The notes under the pieces are model-generated. The model made no database searches and was not told the origin of the DNA. It saw only the letters and a program-made list of their open reading frames with translations. Shown here in pieces: positions 11,801 through 25,000 of a DNA stretch of 64,000 nt. The number at the start of each line of letters is the position of its first letter. Positions within the stretch are counted from its first letter, which is position 1. A program made the position numbers and the translations under genes. Source of the stretch: Euonymus europaeus (Eukaryota > Streptophyta > Magnoliopsida > Celastrales > Celastraceae); assembly GCA_963580455.1 (NCBI GenBank), contig OY756967.1, positions 12,732,501 through 12,796,500 of the forward strand. The letters run 5' to 3'.

Positions 11801-14800
11801 TTGACAAATAGACAAAACCATTAAAAGCTCCTTCATAAAGAGAGTTGAACAACTTCGGACTATCAAAGTAGCTCGGTGTACACTTTTTAATTTTCTTCTA
11901 TGTCAAATATTATGAGTATAAGTTTCCAGGATTATTTCGATGCCAAAAAAGCAACTTTCTTTGACAAATGGAAAAAACCGTTAAAAGCTCCTCCATAGAG
12001 AGAGTTGAGCAACTTCGGACTATCAAAGTTGCTCGGTGTACACTTTTTATTGTTCTTCTATGTTAAATTTTACTAAAATGAGCTTCCACGATTATTTCGA
12101 TGTCAAAACAGCAACTTTCTATGACAAATTGACAAAACCGTTAAAAGCTCCTCCGGAGAGAGAGTTGAGCAACTTCGGACTATCAAAGTTGCTCGGTGTA
12201 CACTTTTTATTGTTCTTCTATGTTAAATTTTACGAAAATGTGCTTCAAGGATTATTTCGATGCCAAAACACCAACTTTCTATGAGAAATAGACAAAACTG
12301 TTAAAAGCTCCTTCATAAAGAGAGTTGAGCAACTTCGGACTATCAAAGTTGCTCGGTGTACACTTTTTAATTTTCTTCTATGTCAAATATTATGAGTATA
12401 AGCTTCAAAGATTATTTCGATGCCAAAACAGCAACTTTCTATGACAAATGGACAAAACCGTTAAAACTCCTCCGTAGAGAAAGTTGAGCAATTTCGGACA
12501 ATCAAAGTTGCTCGGTGTACACTTTTTATTGTTCTTCTTTGTCAAATTTTACGAGTATAAGCTTCCAGCATTATTTCGATGCCAAAACAACAACTTTTTA
12601 TTTAAAAGCTCCTCCATAGATAGAGTTGAGCAACTTCGGACTATCAAAGTTTCTCGGTGTACACTTTTGATTGTTCTTCTATGTTAAATTTTACGTAAAT
12701 GAGCTTCCAGGATTATTTCGATGCCAAAACACCAACTTTAAATGACAAATGGACAAAACCGTTAAAAGCTCCTCCAGAGAGAGAGTTGAGCAACTTCGGA
12801 AAATTAAAGTTGCTCGGTGTACACTTTTTGTTGTTCTTCCATGTTAAATTTTAGGAAAATGAGCTTCCAGGAGTATTTCGATGCGAAAACTCCAACTTTC
12901 TACGACAAATGGACAAAACCGTTGAAAGCTACCTCATAGAGAGAGTTGAGCAACTTCCTACAATCAAAGTTGCTCGGTGTACACTTTTTATTGTTCTTCC
13001 ATGTTAAATTTTACGAAAATGAGCTTCCAGGATTATTTCGATGCCAAAACACCAACTTTCTATGATAAATGGATAAAACCGTTAAAAGCTCCTCCATAGA
13101 GAGAGTAGAGCAACTTCGGACAATCAGAGTTACTCGGTGTACACTTTTTATTGTTCTTCTATGTTAAATTTTACGAAAATGAGCTTTCATGATTATTTCG
13201 ATGCCAAAACACCAACTTTCTATGACAAATAGACAAAACCGTTAAAAGCTTCTCCATAGAGAGAGTTGAGCAACTTCGGACAATCAAAGTTGCTCGTTGT
13301 ACACTTTTTATTGTTCTTCTTTGTCAAATTTTACGACTATAAGCTTCCAGGATTATTTCGATGCCAAAACAGCAACTTCCTATGACAAATGGACAAAACC
13401 GTTAAAAGCTCCTCCATAGAGAGAGTTGAGCAACTTCGGACTATCAAAGTTGCTCGGTGTACACTTTTTATTGTTCTTCTATGTTAAATTTAACGAAAAT
13501 GAGCTTCTAGGATTATTTCGATGCCAAAACACCAACTTTCTATGACAAATAGACAAAACCGTTAAAAGCTCCTTCATAAAGAGAGTTGAGCAACTTCGGA
13601 CTATCAAAGTTGCTCGGTGTAAACTTTTTAATTTTCTTCTATGTCAAATATTATGAGTATAAGTTTCCAGGATTATTTCGATGCCAAAAAAGCAACTTTC
13701 TTTGACAAATGGACAAAACCGTTAAAAGCTCCTCCATAGAGAGAGTTGAGCAACTTCGGACTATCAAAGTTGCTCGGTGTACACTTTTTATTGTTCTTCT
13801 ATGTTAAATTTTACGAAAATGAGCTTTCATGATTATTTCGATGCCAAAACACCAACTTTCTACGACAAATAGACAAAACCGTTAAAAGCTTCTCCATAGA
13901 GAGAGTTGAGCAACTTCGGACAATCAAAGTTGCTCGTTGTACACTTTTTATTGTTCTTCTTTGTCAAATTTTACGACTATAAGCTTCCAGGATTATTTCG
14001 ATGCCAAAACAGCAACTTTCTATGACAAATGGACAAAACCGTTAAAAGCTCCTCCATGGAGAGAGTTGAGCAACTTCGGACTATCAAAGTTGCTCGGTGT
14101 ACACTTTTTATTGTTCTTCTATGTTAAATTTAACGAAAATGAGCTTCCAGGAGTATTTCGATGCGAAAACTCCAACTTTCTATGACAAATAGACAAAACC
14201 GTTGAAAGCTCCCTCATAGAGAGAGTTGAGCAACTTCGCACAATCAAAGTTGCTCGGTGTACACTTTTTATCGTTCTTCTTTGTCAAATTTTACGAGTAT
14301 AAGTTTCCAGGATTATTTCGATGACAAAAATGCAACTTTCTTTGACAAATGGACAAAACCGTTAAAAGCTCCTTCATAGAGAGAGTTGAGCAACTTCAGA
14401 CTATCAAAGTTGCTCGGTGTACACTTTTTATTGTTCTTCTAAGTTAAATTTTTCGAAAATGAGCTTCCTGGATTATTTCGATGTCTAAACAGCAACTTTC
14501 TATGACAAATTGACAAAACTGTTAAAAGCTCCTCCATAGAGAGAGTTGAGCAACTTCGGACTATCAAAGTTGCTCGGTGTACACTTTTTATTGTTCTTCT
14601 ATGTTAAATTTTACGAAAATGAGCTTCCAGGATTATTTCGATGCCAAAACACCAACTTTCTATGACAAATGGACAAAACCGTTAAAAGTTCCTCCATAAA
14701 GAGAGTTGAGCAACTTCGGAAAATCAAAGTTGCTCGGTGTACACTTTTTATTATTCTTCCATGTTAAATTTTACGAAAATGAGCTTCCAGGATTATTTCG

Positions 14801-16525
14801 ATGCCAAAACACCAACTTTCTATGACAAATGGACAAAACCGCTGAAAGTTCCATCATAGAGAGAGTTGAGCAACTTCGGACAATAAAAGTTGCTCGGTGT
14901 ACACTTTTTATTGTTCTTCTATGTTAAATTTTACGAAAATGAGCTTTTAGGATTATTTCGATGCCAAAACACCAACTTTCTGTGATAAATGGACAAAACC
15001 GTTCAAAGCCCCTCAATAGAGAGAGTAGAGCAACTTCGGAAAATCAAAATTGCTCGGTGTACACTTTTTATTTTTCTTCTATGTTAAATTTTACGAAAAT
15101 GACCTTCCATGATTATTTCGATGCCAAAACAACAACTTTCTATGACAAATAGACAAAACCGTTAAAAGCTTCTCCATAGAGAGAGTCGAGCAACTTCGGA
15201 CAATCAAAGTTGCTCGTTGTACACTTTTTATTATTCTTCTTTGTCAAATTTTACGACTATAAGCTTCCAGGATTACTTCGATGCCAAAACAGCAACTTTC
15301 TATGACAAATGGACAAAACCGTTAAAAGCTCCTCCATAGAGAGAGTTGAGCAACTTCGGACTATCAAAGTTGCTCGGTGTACACTTTTTATTGTTCTTCT
15401 ATGTCAAATATTATGAGTATAAGCTTCCAAGATTATTTCGATGCCAAAACAGCAACTTTCTATGACAAATGGACAAAACCGTTAAAAGCTCCTCCGTAGA
15501 GAAATTTGAGCAATTTCGGACAATCAAAGTTGCTCGGTGTACACTTTTTATTGTTCTTCTTTGTCAAATTTTACGAGTATAAGCTTCCAGCATTATTTCG
15601 ATGCCAAAACAACAACTTTCTTTTTAAAAGCTCCTCCATAGAGAGAGTTGAGCAACTTCGGACTATGAAAGTTTCTCGGTGTACACTTTTGATTGTTCTT
15701 CTATGTGAAATTTTACGAAAATGAGCTTTCATGATTATTTCGATGCCAAAACACCAACTTTAAATGACAAATGGACAAAACCGTTAAAAGCTTCTCCATA
15801 GAGAGGGTTGAGCAACTTCGGACTATCAAAGTTGCTCGGTGCACACTTTTTATTGTTCTTCTATGTTAAATTTAACGAAAATGAGCTTCCAGGATTATTT
15901 CGATGCCAAAACACCAACTTTCTATGACAAATGGACAAAACCGTTAAAAGCGCCTCCATAAAGAGAGTTGAGCAACTTCGAAAAATCAAATTTGCTCGGT
16001 GTACACTTTTTATTGTTCTTCTATGTTAAATTTTATGAAAATGAGCTTCCAGGATTATTTCGATGCCAAAAGACCAACTTTCTATGACAAATGGACAAAA
16101 CCACTGAAAGCTCCCTCATAGAGAGAGTTGAGCAACTTCGGACAATCAAAGTTGCTCGGTGTACACTTTTTATTGTTCTTCTATGTTAAATTTAACGAAA
16201 ATGAGCTTCCAGGATTATTTCTATGCCAAAATAACAACTTTCTATGAGAAATGGACAAAACAGTTAAAAGATCTCCCATAGAGAGAGTTGAGCAACTTCG
16301 GACAGTCAAAGTTGCTCGGTGTAAACTTTTTATTGTTCTTCTATGTTAAATTTTATGAAAATGAGCTTCCAGGATTATTTCGATGCCAAAACACCAACTT
16401 TCTATGACAAATGGACAAAACCGCTGAAAGCTCCCTCATAGAGAGAGTTGAGCAACTTCGGACAATCAAAGTTGCTCGGTGTACACTTTTTATTGTTCTT
16501 CCAGGTTAAATTTTACGAAAATGAG
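5195..16525 (+). repeat. Large satellite segmental duplication, copy 1
   Basis: This 11.3-kb stretch matches 19365-28775. The offset starts at 14170 bp, falls to 14010 after about 10.4 kb, to 12269 after about 12 kb and to 12251 after about 13.4 kb. The steps are the loss in copy 2 of one monomer (160), one 1741-bp block and 18 bp. Rare shared variants include gattacttcg (15271 and 27522), ataacaac with cagttaaaagatctcc (16231-16270 and 28482-28521), and the gtaaactt word. Copy 1 ends at the 16525 breakpoint. Confidence 0.9.
9400..13540 (+). repeat. 1.9/1.74-kb higher-order repeat
   Basis: The marker gttactcgg occurs at 9487, 11388 and, with one extra change, 13129. The spacings are 1901 and 1741 bp, which equal 12 and 11 monomers less an 18-bp deletion and a 1-bp deletion (ttaaaactcc). 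Each unit contains one 142-bp monomer (10766, 12507). The 160-bp difference is one extra monomer at about 10384-10543, bearing the private variant gtgcttcaagg. The array gained or lost whole monomers here by in-register exchange. Confidence 0.88.
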
Positions 16526-16652
16526 CTTACATGATTATGAGTATAAGCTTCCAAGATTATTTCAATGCCAAAACAGCAACTTTCTTTGACAAATGGATAA
16601 AACCGTTAAAAGCTCCTCCGTAGAGAAAGTTGAGCAATTTCGGACAATCAAA
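16471..16652 (+). repeat. 182-bp monomer at an out-of-register breakpoint
   Basis: Two satellite lineages are joined here out of phase, giving a monomer with 22 extra bases. Up to 16536 the sequence follows the lineage ending gagcttacatgattat. It then jumps to gagtataagcttccaag, which belongs about 22 bp earlier in the monomer. The words catgattat and aaatattat share attat at the joint. The DNA to the right matches the lineage seen at about 5075 (offset 11450). Confidence 0.93.
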
Positions 16653-19600
16653 GTTGCTCGGTGTACACTTTTTATTGTTCTTCTTTGTCAAATTTTACGA
16701 GTATAAGCTTCCAGCATTATTTCGATGCCAAAACAACAACTTTCTATGACAAATGGACAGAACCGTTGAAAGCTCCCTCATAAAGAGAGTTGAGCAACTT
16801 CGGACAATCAAAGTTGCTCGGTGTACACTTTTGATTGTTCTTCTATGTTAAATTTCACGAAAATGAGCTTCCAGGATTATTTCGATGCCAAAACACCAAC
16901 TTTAAATGACAAATGGACAAAATCGTTAAAAGCTCCTCCAGAGAGAGAGTAGAGAAACTTCGGACAATCAAAGTTGCTCGGTGTACACTTTTTATTGTTC
17001 TTCTAAGTTAAATTTTTCGAAAATGAGCTTACATGATTATTTCGATGCCAAAACACGAACTTTTTATGACAAATAGACAAAACCGTTAAAAGCTCCTCCA
17101 TAGAGAGTGTTGAGCAACTTCGGACAATCAAAGTTGTTCGTTGTACACTTTTTATTGTTCTTCTTTGTCAAATTTTACGAGTTTAAGCTTCCAGGATTAT
17201 TTCTATGCCAAAACAACAACTTTCTATGACAAATGGACAAAACCGTTAAAAGCTCTCCCATAGAGAGAGTTGAGCAACTTCGGACAATCAAAGTTGCTCG
17301 GTGTACACTTTTTATTGTTCTTCCAGGTTAAATTTTACGAAAATGAGGTTCCAGGATTATTTCGATGCCAAAACACCAACTTTCTATGACAAATGGACAA
17401 AACCGCTGAAAGCTCCCTCATAGAGAGAGTTGAGCAACTTCGGATAATCAAAGTTGCTCGGTGTACACTTTTTATTGTTCTTCCAGGTTAAATTTTACGA
17501 AAATGAGGTTCCAGGATTATTTCGATGCCAAAACACCAACTTTCTATGACAAATGGACAAAACCGTTAAAAGCTCCTCCATAGAGAGAGTTGAGCAACTT
17601 CGGACTATCAAAGTTGCTCGTTGTACACTTTTTATTGTTCTTCTTTGTCAAATTTTACGAAAATGAGCTTCCTGGATTATTTCGATGTCAAAACAGCAAC
17701 TTTCTATGACAAATTGACAAAACCGTTAAAAGCTCCTCCATAGAGAGAGTTGAGCAACTTCGGACTATCAAAGTTGCTCGGTGTACACTTTTTATTGTTC
17801 CTCTATGTTAAATTTAACGAAAATGACCTTCCAGGATTATTTCGATGCCAAAACACCAACTTTCTATGACAAATGGACAAAACCGTTAAAAGCTCCTCCA
17901 TAAAGAGAGTTGAGCAACTTCGGAAAATCAAAGTTGCTCGGTGTACACTTTTTATTTTTCTTCTATGTTAAATTTTACGAAAATGAGCTTTTAAGATTAT
18001 TTCGATGCCAAAACACCAACTTTCTGTGATAAATTGACAAAACCGTTCAAATCCCCTCCATAGAGAGAGTAGAGAAACTTCGGAAAATCAAAGTTGCTCG
18101 GTGTACACTTTTTATTTTTCTTCTATGTTAAATTTTACGAAAATGAGCTTTTAAGATTATTTCGATGCCAAAACACCAACTTTCTATGATAAATTGACAA
18201 AACCGTTCAAATCCCCTCCATAGAGAGAGTAGAGAAACTTCGGAAAATCAAAGTTGCTCGGTGTACACTTTTTATTGTTCTTCCATGTTAAATTTTACGA
18301 AAATGACCTTCCAGGATTATTTCGATGCCAAAACACCAACTTTCTATGACAAATGGACAAAACCGTTAAAAGCTCCTCCATAGAGAGAGTTGAGCAACTT
18401 TGGACAATCAAAGTTGCTCGGTGTACACTTTTTATTGTTCTTCTATGTTAAATTTTACAAAAATGAGCTTTTAGGATTATTTCGAAGCCAAAACACCAAC
18501 TTTCTGTGACAAATGGACAAAACCGTTAAAAGACCCACCATAGAGGGAGTAGAGCAACTTCGGAAAATCAAAGTTGCTCGGTGTACACTTTTTATTGTTC
18601 TTCTATGTTAAATTTTACGAAAATGAGCAGCCATGATTATTTTGATGCCAAAACACAAACTTTCTATGACAAAGAGGCAAAACTGTTAAAAGCTCCTCCA
18701 TAGAGAGAGTTGAGCAACTTCGCACAATCAAAGTTGCTCGGTGTACACTTTTTATTGTTCTTCTTTGTCAAATTTTACGAGTATAAGTTTCCAGGATTAT
18801 TTCGATGCCAAAAAAGAAACTTTCTTTGACAAATGGACAAAACCGTTAAAAGCTCCTCCATAGAGAGAGTTGAGCAACTTCGGACTATCAAAGTTGCTCG
18901 GTGTACACTTTTTATTGTTCTTCTATGTTAAATTTAACGAAAATGAGCTTCCAGGATTATTTCGATGCCAAAACACCAACTTTCTATGACAAATTGACAA
19001 AACCGTTAAAAGCTCCTCCAGAGAGAGGGTTGAGCAACTTCGGACTATCAAAGTTGCTCGGTGTACACTTTTTATTGTTCTTCTATGTTAAATTTTACGA
19101 AAATGAGCTTCCAAGATTATTTCGATGCCAAAACACCAACTTTCTATGAGAAATAGACAAAACTGTTAAAAGCTCCTTCATAAAGAGAGTTGAGCAACTT
19201 CGGACTATAAAAGTTGCTCGGTGTACACTTTTTAATTTTCTTCTATGTCAAATATTATGAGTATAAGCTTCCAAGATTATTTCGATGCCAAAACAGCAAC
19301 TTTCTATGACAAATGGACAAAACCGTTAAAAGCTCCTCCGTAGAGAAAGTTGAGCAATTTCGGACAATCAAAGTTGCTCGGTGTACACTTTTTATTGTTC
19401 TTCTTTGTCAAATTTTACGAGTATAAGCTTCCAGCATTATTTCGATGCCAAAACAACAACTTTCTGTGACAAATGGACAGAACCGTTGAAAGCTCCCTCA
19501 TAGAGAGAGTTGAGCAACTTCGGACAATCAAAGTTGCTCGGTGTACACTTTTGATTGTTCTTCTATGTTAAATTTTACGAAAATGAGCTTCCAGGATTAT

Positions 19601-22092
19601 TTCGATGCCAAAACACCAACTTTAAATGACAAATGGACAAAATCGTTAAAAGCTCCTCCAGAGAGAGAGTAGAGAAACTTCGGACAATCGAAGTTGCTCG
19701 TTGTACACATTTTATTGTTCTTCTAAGTTAAATTTTTCGAAAATGAGCTTACATGATTATTTCGATGCCAAAACACGAACTTTTTATGACAAATAGACAA
19801 AACCGTTAAAAGCTCCTCCATAGAGAGTGTTGAGCAACTTCGGACAATCAAAGTTGTTCGTTGTACACTTTTTATTGTTCTTCTTTGTCAAATTTTACGA
19901 GTTTAAGCTTCCAGGATTATTTCTATGCCAAAACAACAACTTTCTATGACAAATGGACAAAACCGTTAAAAGCTCTCCCATAGAGAGAGTTGAGCAACTT
20001 CGGACAATCAAAGTTGCTCGGTGTACACTTTTTATTGTTCTTCCAGGTTAAATTTTACGAAAATGAGGTTCCAGGATTATTTCGATGCTAAAACACCAAC
20101 TTTCTATGACAAATGGACAAAACCGCTGAAAGCTCCCTCATAGAGAGAGTTGAGCAACTTCGGATAATCAAAGTTGCTCGGTGTACACTTTTTATTGTTC
20201 TTCCAGGTTAAATTTTACGAAAATGAGGTTCCAGGATTATTTCGATGCCAAAACACCAACTTTCTATGACAAATGGACAAAACCGTTAAAAGCTCCTCCA
20301 TAGAGAGAGTTGAGCAACTTCGGACTATCAAAGTTGCTCGTTGTACACTTTTTATTGTTCTTCTTTGTCAAATTTTACGAAAATGAGCTTCCTGGATTAT
20401 TTCGATGTCAAAACAGCAACTTTCTATGACAAATTGACAAAACCGTTAAAAGCTCCTCCATAGAGAGAGTTGAGCAACTTCGGACTATCAAAGTTGCTCG
20501 GTGTACACTTTTTATTGTTCCTCTATGTTAAATTTAACGAAAATGACCTTCCAGGATTATTTCGATGCCAAAACACCAACTTTCTATGACAAATGGACAA
20601 AACCGTTAAAAGCTCCTCCATAAAGAGAGTTGAGCAACTTCGGAAAATCAAAGTTGCTCGGTGTACACTTTTTATTTTTCTTCTATGTTAAATTTTACGA
20701 AAATGAGCTTTTAAGATTATTTCGATGCCAAAACACCAACTTTCTGTGATAAATTGACAAAACCGTTCAAATCCCCTCCATAGAGAGAGTAGAGAAACTT
20801 CGGAAAATCAAAGTTGCTCGGTGTACACTTTTTATTTTTCTTCTATGTTAAATTTTACGAAAATGAGCTTTTAAGATTATTTCGATGCCAAAACACCAAC
20901 TTTCTGTGATAAATTGACAAAACCGTTCAAATCCCCTCCATAGAGAGAGTAGAGAAACTTCGGAAAATCAAAGTTGCTCGGTGTACACTTTTTATTGTTC
21001 TTCCATGTTAAATTTTACGAAAATGACCTTCCAGGATTATTTCGATGCCAAAACACCAACTTTCTATGACAAATGGACAAAACCGTTAAAAGCTCCTCCA
21101 TAGAGAGAGTTGAGCAACTTTGGACAATCAAAGTTGCTCGGTGTACACTTTTTATTGTTCTTCTATGTTAAATTTTACAAAAATGAGCTTTTAGGATTAT
21201 TTCGAAGCCAAAACACCAACTTTCTGTGACAAATGGACAAAACCGTTAAAAGACCCACCATAGAGGGAGTAGAGCAACTTCGGAAAATCAAAGTTGCTCG
21301 GTGTACACTTTTTATTGTTCTTCTATGTTAAATTTTACGAAAATGAGCAGCCATGATTATTTTGATGCCAAAACACAAACTTTCTATGACAAAGAGGCAA
21401 AACTGTTAAAAGCTCCTCCATAGAGAGAGTTGAGCAACTTCGCACAATCAAAGTTGCTCGGTGTACACTTTTTATTGTTCTTCTTTGTCAAATTTTACGA
21501 GTATAAGTTTCCAGGATTATTTCGATGCCAAAAAAGAAACTTTCTTTGACAAATGGACAAAACCGTTAAAAGCTCCTCCATAGAGAGAGTTGAGCAACTT
21601 CGGACTATCAAAGTTGCTCGGTGTACACTTTTTATTGTTCTTCTATGTTAAATTTAACGAAAATGAGCTTCCAGGATTATTTCGATGCCAAAACACCAAC
21701 TTTCTATGACAAATTGACAAAACCGTTAAAAGCTCCTCCAGAGAGAGGGTTGAGCAACTTCGGACTATCAAAGTTGCTCGGTGTACACTTTTTATTGTTC
21801 TTCTATGTTAAATTTTACGAAAATGAGCTTCCAAGATTATTTCGATGCCAAAACACCAACTTTCTATGAGAAATAGACAAAACTGTTAAAAGCTCCTTCA
21901 TAAAGAGAGTTGAGCAACTTCGGACTATAAAAGTTGCTCGGTGTACAGTTTTTAATTTTCTTCTATGTCAAATATTATGAGTATAAGCTTCCAAGATTAT
22001 TTCGATGCCAAAACAGCAACTTTCTATGACAAATGGACAAAACCGTTAAAAGCTCCTCCGTAGAGAAAGTTGAGCAATTTCGGACAATCAAA
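16653..22092 (+). repeat. 2720-bp tandem duplication (17 monomers)
   Basis: Unit 16653-19372 is followed by 19373-22092 at an offset of 2720 bp, or 17 monomers. The shared marker tagagaaagttgagcaattt begins near 16621, 19341 and 22061. The block with gaggcaaaactg and aaaagaaac is also shared. The second copy carries variants tying it to the 5.2-kb lineage (for example aacaccaac preceded by gatgcta), so the join lies where the two large duplications meet. Confidence 0.87.
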
Positions 22093-25000
22093 GTTGCTCG
22101 GTGTACACTTTTTATTGTTCTTCTTTGTCAAATTTTACGAGTATAAGCTTCCAGCATTATTTCGATGCCAAAACAACAACTTTCTATTTAAAAGCTCCTC
22201 CATAGAGAGAGTTGAGCAACTTCGGACTATCAAAGTTTCCCGGTGTACACTTTTGATTGTTCTTCTATATTAAATTTTACGTAAATGAGCTTCCAGGATT
22301 ATTTCGATGCCAAAACACCAACTTTAAATGACAAATGGACAAAACCGTTAAAAGCTCCTCGAGAGAGAGAGTTGAGCAACTTCGGAAAATTAAAGTTGCT
22401 CGATGTACACTTTTTGTTGTTCTTCTATGTTAAATTTTAGGAAAATGAGTTTCCAGGAGTATTTCGATGCGAAAACTCCAACTTTCTATGACAAATGGAC
22501 AAAACCGTTGAATGCTCCCTCATAGAGAGAGTTGATCAACTTCGGATAATCAAAGTTGCTCGGTGTACACTTTTTATTGTTCTTCCATGTTAAATTTTAC
22601 GAAAATGAGCTTCCAGGATTATTTCGATGCCAAAACACCAACTTTCTATGACAAATGGATAAAACCGTTAAAAGCTCCTCCATAGAGAGAGTAGAGCAAC
22701 TTCGGACAATCAAAGTTACTCGGTGTACACTTTTTATTGTTCTTCTATGTTAAATTTTACGAAAATGAGCTTTCATGATTATTTCGATGCCAAAACACCA
22801 ACTTTCTATGAGAAATAGACAAAACTGTTAAAAGCTCCTTCATAAAGAGAGTTGAGCAACTTCGGACTATAAAAGTTGCTCGGTGTACACTTTTTAATTT
22901 TCTTCTATGTCAAATATTATGAGTATAAGCTTCCAAGATTATTTCGATGACAAAACAGCAACTTTCTATGACAAATGGACAAAACCGTTAAAAGCTCCTC
23001 CGTAGAGAAAGTTGAGCAATTTCGGACAATCAAAGTTGCTCGGTGTACACTTTTTATTGTTCTTCTTTGTCAAATTTTATGAGTATAAGCTTCCAGCATT
23101 ATTTCGATGCCAAAACAACAACTTTCTATTTAAAAGCTCCTCCATAGAGAGAGTTGAGCAACTTCGGACTATCAAAGTTTCCTGGTGTACACTTTTGATT
23201 GTTCTTCTATATTAAATTTTACGTAAATGAGCTTCCAGGATTATTTCGATGCCAAAACACCAACTTTAAATGACAAATGGACAAAACCGTTAAAAGCTCC
23301 TCGAGAGAGAGAGTTGAGCAACTTCGGAAAATTAAAGTTGCTCGATGTACACTTTTTGTTGTTCTTCTATGTTAAATTTTAGGAAAATGAGTTTCCAGGA
23401 GTATTTCGATGCGAAAACTCCAACTTTCTATGACAAATGGACAAAACCGTTGAATGCTCCCTCATAGAGAGAGTTGAGCAACTTCGGACAATCAAAGTTG
23501 CTCGGTGTACACTTTTTATTGTTCTTCCATGTTAAATTTTACGAAAATGAGCTTCCAGGATTATTTCGATGCCAAAACACCAACTTTCTATGACAAATGG
23601 ATAAAACCGTTAAAAGCTCCTCCATAGAGAGAGTAGAGCAACTTCGGACAATCAAAGTTACTCGGTGTACACTTTTTATTGTTCTTCTGTGTTAAATTTT
23701 ACGAAAATGAGCTTTCATGATTATTTCGATGCCAAAACACCAACTTTCTATGACAAATAGACAAAACTGTTAAAAGCTTCTCCATAGAGAGAGTTGAGCA
23801 ACTTCGGACAATCAAAGCTGCTCGTTGTACACTTTTTATTGTTCTTCTTTGTCAAATTTTACGACTATAAGCTTCCAGGATTATTTCGATGCCAAAACAG
23901 CAACTTTCTATGACAAATGGACAAAACCGTTAAAAGCTCCTCCATAGAGAGAGTTGAGCAACTTCGGAGTATCAAAGTTGCTCGGTGTACACTTTTTATT
24001 GTTCTTCTATGTTAAATTTAACGAAAATGAGCTTCCACGATTATTTCGATGTCAAAACACCAACTTTCTATGACAAATAGACAAAACCATTAAAAGCTCC
24101 TTCATAAAGAGAGTTGAGCAACTTCGGACTATCAAAGTTGCTCGTTGTACACTTTTTAATTTTCTTCTATGTCAAATATTATGAGTATAAGTTTCCAGGA
24201 TTATTTCGATGCCAAAAAAGCAACTTTCTTTGACAAATGGACAAAACCGTTAAAAGCTCCTACATAGAGAGAGTTGAGCAACTTCGGACTATCAAAGTTG
24301 CTCGGTGTACACTTTTTATTGTTCTTCTATGTTAAATTTTACTAAAATGAGCTTCCACGATTATTTCGATGTCAAAACAGCAACTTTCTATGAAAAATTG
24401 ACAAAACCGTTAAAAGCTCCTCCGGAGAGAGAGTTGAGCAACTTCGGACTATCAAAGTTGCTCGGTGTACACTTTTTATTGTTCTTCTATGTTAAATTTT
24501 ACGAAAATGTGCTTCAAGGATTATTTCGATGCCAAAACACCAACTTTCTATGAGAAATAGACAAAACTGTTAAAAGCTCCTTCATAAAGAGAGTTGAGCA
24601 ACTTCGGACTATCAAAGTTGCTCGGTGTACACTTTTTAATTTTCTTCTATGTCAAATATTATGAGTATAAGCTTCAAAGATTATTTCGATGCCAAAACAG
24701 TAACTTTCTATGACAAATGGACAAAACCGTTAAAACTCCTCCGTAGAGAAAGTTGAGCAATTTCGGACAATCAAAGTTGCTCGGTGTACACTTTTTATTG
24801 TTCTTCTTTGTCAAATTTTACGAGTATAAGCTTCCAGCATTATTTCGATACCAAAACAACAACTTTCTATTTAAAAGCTCCTCCATAGATAGAGTTGAGC
24901 AACTTCGGCCTATCAAAGTTTCTCGGTGTACACTTTTGATTGTTCTTCTATGTTAAATTTTACGTAAATGCGCTTCAAGGATTATTTCGATGCCAAAACA

